From Myxococcales bacterium (GTDB lineage: Bacteria > Myxococcota_A > Polyangia > Polyangiales > Houyiibacteriaceae), in contig JAOTXX010000033.1 in the NCBI GenBank assembly GCA_029862185.1, positions 1 to 41,856 on the forward strand: DNA of 41,856 nucleotides, in the 5' to 3' direction. Of this stretch, positions 39,604 to 41,856 are shown one piece after another. A program made the position numbers and the translations under genes. How positions within the stretch are numbered: the stretch's first letter is position 1; each line of letters opens with the position of its first letter. The notes below the pieces were generated by a model. That model worked only from the letters and a program-made list of their open reading frames with translations. It was not told where the DNA came from and did no database searches.

Positions 39604-41433
39604 CTACGGCGTGTACCAGATCGGCGAGCTGTACGCGCGTTCTTGGATCACCCGAGGGTGGCCCGAGTCTCCCGGGTCTTTTCCAAGAGCGACCGCATCT
39701 GCGAGGGTGTGCCTCGCCGTGGGAATTTGAATCACGCGAAGATAGTAGAATGCTCTCTGCGTTCGATTGAAATCCGGGTCTTCCCAATAGGCGGACAGCG
39801 ATGGCGCGCCCGAAATGTTGGCGTGGTTGCCGGTCGTGAGGTCCACCGTGCTTGCCAGAGGCAGCGCGCGGCCTTGCTCATCGTGCTGACGCGCGCCGGC
39901 CAATACGACATCGTAAATTTTCTCATGGGCTTGGCCATCGGCATCGACCCAGCCCTTGACAATCTGCATCCGGTCGAGGTTCGCCCCGTTCGGGTCCCTC
40001 ACGGCATACATCAGGAACTTCGGAGCTTCGTCATCGGGCGCCTTGGTCAGGTCGCTCCCCATGGGGTGCCCGTAGACGTACCCGATGTTGACCATGTCGG
40101 CCCTCGACGCGTTCTTGCTCTTGAAGTGCCAACCGCCAAAGAAGCGAACCCGAATGCGAGGCCCGGTCGTGGCGTAGACCTCTTTTCGCTTGAAGGCCGC
40201 GAACAAAGCCGTGCGCGTATTCTCCTCGGCCCAGACCGCGGCAAGGCCCGACGCGCTCATGTCGGCACCCTTCATGTCGGCAGCGATCGGAATGAAGGTA
40301 TTCTCCGGCGTCGAGTCCATCCCGGACTTCCCCCAGAAATTCAGCTCCTCTGCGGACGAGAGCCCGGTGTGTGAGTCGGTCGAACCGATCATGCCGAACT
40401 TGTACGGGTTGGCGCCGACCTTCGCGTCGATCTGCAGGCCACGTTGAAGGGCCGAGCGCACGTAGTCGCCCTCGTCGACTTCGGCTTGCCCGCCTCCAAC
40501 CTTGAGCAGATGGGAGTACGTCTCGAAGTCCGCCAGCTCGTCGCTGGGAGAAAGCATTGGGTGCGTCTCCGAATCGCCCTTGATCTGCGTCACCTCAACC
40601 ACCGGCTCCCATCGCATTCGCATCCGCGCGTACGCGGCGGTGATCGGCCGCCCCTCGCTATCGACCTCGTCGAACATCATGCCGCCGCTGATGTTCGAAT
40701 TGTGAGGAATCGCCACGAAATCCGTACCGACCCGCTCGCTGGTCTCTTCGAGCCATGCCCAAAGCTCCTCGGGCTTGTCGCCATCAAACGAGCTGAACGG
40801 GATGAACTGGGCTGCCTTCTCCTCGCCGTCCGGCATGAAGACGACGCGGTGGAGGTTATTGCCGCCCGGAGTGGAGGTCCATTCCCAACCGATCAGCGAG
40901 GTGAACGAGCACGGTGCGTCGTGACGGCTCGCGGCAGCAATGATGTCGTCCCATGCCGCCTGCTTGATGCTGTCTTTGTCGAAATCGGCGATCGGGCGGT
41001 TGCGGTTGATCGCTGCGCCGAATTCGTGCTCGAACACCTCCGCGCCCTTCCCTGCGCGCATCATGGAAGCCCACTTCCGGCCGGTGGCGGTCGCGTTGAG
41101 CTCCGGGTCGCCGTTCATGAGCTTCAGCGGCACTCCCAGCATTTCTGCGTGATCGGCCACGACCAGGAAATCAAGCGGCGTGTGACTCTGCACGCGGGAC
41201 CGTGTGGATGGGTGCACCACCGGCAGCCCCTTCGCCCATCGGTAGGCCGTGTCGGGGCCCGCGGAACGGTTTTGCAGAAAGTACGCGTCCGCCGAATGAC
41301 TGCTGTGCAGGTGGGTGTCGCCCCAGTAGAGTCGCGTCGGCTCCTTGGCCATCGCGCCCGGGCTCGTGGGACGCGAACCGTGGCAAGCCGCGGTGAGCAG
41401 GGCGAGCGCGATGAGAATTCCTGGTCGCATCAT
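39604..41433 (-). CDS. DUF3604-family lipoprotein (putative PHP-type metal hydrolase fold)
   Basis: A 609-residue protein with a lipoprotein signal (LLTAAC, Cys17). The mature part begins RLYWGDTHLHSSHSADAY, the His-rich opening typical of DUF3604, with further metal-type residues in LDFLVVADHAEMLGVP, AIPHNSNISGG and MIGSTDSHTGLSS. These suggest a periplasmic or surface metal-dependent hydrolase of the PHP type; the substrate is unknown. The length (about 600) is normal for DUF3604. It lies between the partial barrel gene (11 bp upstream) and the FadL-like gene (28 bp downstream), all on one strand. Confidence 0.87.
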   Translation of the reverse strand: MMRPGILIALALLTAACHGSRPTSPGAMAKEPTRLYWGDTHLHSSHSADAYFLQNRSAGPDTAYRWAKGLPVVHPSTRSRVQSHTPLDFLVVADHAEMLGVPLKLMNGDPELNATATGRKWASMMRAGKGAEVFEHEFGAAINRNRPIADFDKDSIKQAAWDDIIAAASRHDAPCSFTSLIGWEWTSTPGGNNLHRVVFMPDGEEKAAQFIPFSSFDGDKPEELWAWLEETSERVGTDFVAIPHNSNISGGMMFDEVDSEGRPITAAYARMRMRWEPVVEVTQIKGDSETHPMLSPSDELADFETYSHLLKVGGGQAEVDEGDYVRSALQRGLQIDAKVGANPYKFGMIGSTDSHTGLSSAEELNFWGKSGMDSTPENTFIPIAADMKGADMSASGLAAVWAEENTRTALFAAFKRKEVYATTGPRIRVRFFGGWHFKSKNASRADMVNIGYVYGHPMGSDLTKAPDDEAPKFLMYAVRDPNGANLDRMQIVKGWVDADGQAHEKIYDVVLAGARQHDEQGRALPLASTVDLTTGNHANISGAPSLSAYWEDPDFNRTQRAFYYLRVIQIPTARHTLADAVALGKDPGDSGHPRVIQERAYSSPIWYTP

Positions 41434-41445
41434 GGCATCCTGCCT

Positions 41446-41856
41446 TCAGTACTGTATGCGCGCGCCGATCGACCAGCTGAATCGCCCGTCATCGGTAGTT
41501 TGAACGTAGATATACGGCATCGCCTCGATCATGAAGAAACTCAGTCGGTACCCAACCCCGACGCGCGCCTGCGCAGCCCTGCCCAAGTCGTCGAACAGCG
41601 CCCCCGCTTGCATGAAGACTTTGAGCTCGCGAATCGGCCACCAACCGATGCCCCCGCCAACCCACCAGTCCTGCGGTCCCTTGAAGGCCCGGCCCAGTTT
41701 CTGGCCCAGCACCTCGACCGAAACCGCGTTGAACTTACGGTCGATGAGGTACTCGTATCCCAGGCCCCAGGTAAACGCCCTGCCTCCGGAGTCAGGCGTG
41801 CGTGTGGTGCCAAAGTCCATGTGGATGTGGTGGCCACGCTCCCGAAACTTGAGCTT
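41446..41856 (-). CDS. C-terminal part of a predicted outer-membrane barrel protein (5' end outside window)
   Basis: The frame is open to the window edge, so at least 136 residues are the C-terminal part of a longer gene; the ATG at 41820 is probably internal. The sequence shows alternating amphipathic strands with Gly turns (FTWGLGYEYLIDRKFNAVSV, DWWVGGGIGWWPIRELKVFM, RVGVGYRLSFFMIE) and ends RFSWSIGARIQY with a terminal aromatic, as in BAM substrates. It is the most upstream visible member of the envelope cluster. No family can be assigned from this fragment. Confidence 0.65.
   Translation of the reverse strand, partial: KLKFRERGHHIHMDFGTTRTPDSGGRAFTWGLGYEYLIDRKFNAVSVEVLGQKLGRAFKGPQDWWVGGGIGWWPIRELKVFMQAGALFDDLGRAAQARVGVGYRLSFFMIEAMPYIYVQTTDDGRFSWSIGARIQY

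Overview
The window is GC-rich, densely coded chromosome from a Gram-negative bacterium that is most likely a deltaproteobacterium of the Myxococcota type. This rests on inference from several traits: degenerate eukaryote-like kinases joined to PEGA-like, GYF_2-like and AgmX/PglI-like domains; two adjacent PilT-type ATPases; many GTG/TTG starts; and an outer-membrane barrel and lipoprotein cluster. I see no tRNA, rRNA, CRISPR array, transposase or phage gene.

Layout. 1-2588 (+): the end of uppP, then manC and manB (lipid carrier recycling and GDP-mannose supply for surface polysaccharide). 2559-12484 (-): one co-directional run, gyrA, an unusual Hsp70, its J-protein, hisB-hisH-hisA-hisF, and a membrane protein with a degenerate kinase-like N-terminus and PEGA-like C-terminus. 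12650-13399 (+): a membrane-anchored SPOR protein. 13865-15967 (-): a short penicillin-binding transpeptidase and a family-3 solute-binding protein. 16082-26351 (+): an FHA-GGDEF diguanylate cyclase, lon, an OmpR-type two-component pair, two small membrane proteins, a DeaD-type RNA helicase, and a pseudokinase/GYF_2/AgmX-like membrane protein. 26664-29438 (-): two PilT-family ATPases. 29647-33693 (+): a coiled-coil membrane protein, pyrF, rlmB, a phosphofructokinase homologue lacking key catalytic residues, and a CinA-like protein. 34149-41856 (-): an envelope cluster of two paralogous lipoproteins, two large outer-membrane barrels, a DUF3604 lipoprotein and the end of another barrel-like protein.

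The most notable structure is non-coding. Three copies of a roughly 200-430 bp element (13426-13853, 26363-26657, 33700-34146) fill every convergent junction in the window that has a gap. Each folds into the same architecture: a 29-35 bp closing stem, a 7-bp internal hairpin, and a terminal hairpin with a 4-nt bulge. The copies carry compensated base-pair changes, and every wobble pair is G-U when read as plus-strand RNA. Copies A and B also hold a second, competing long stem. I do not recognise this family.

Functionally the window mixes housekeeping (gyrA, lon, his, pyrF, rlmB) with signalling and envelope genes. A recurring theme is signalling or metabolic folds that have kept binding sites but lost catalytic residues.
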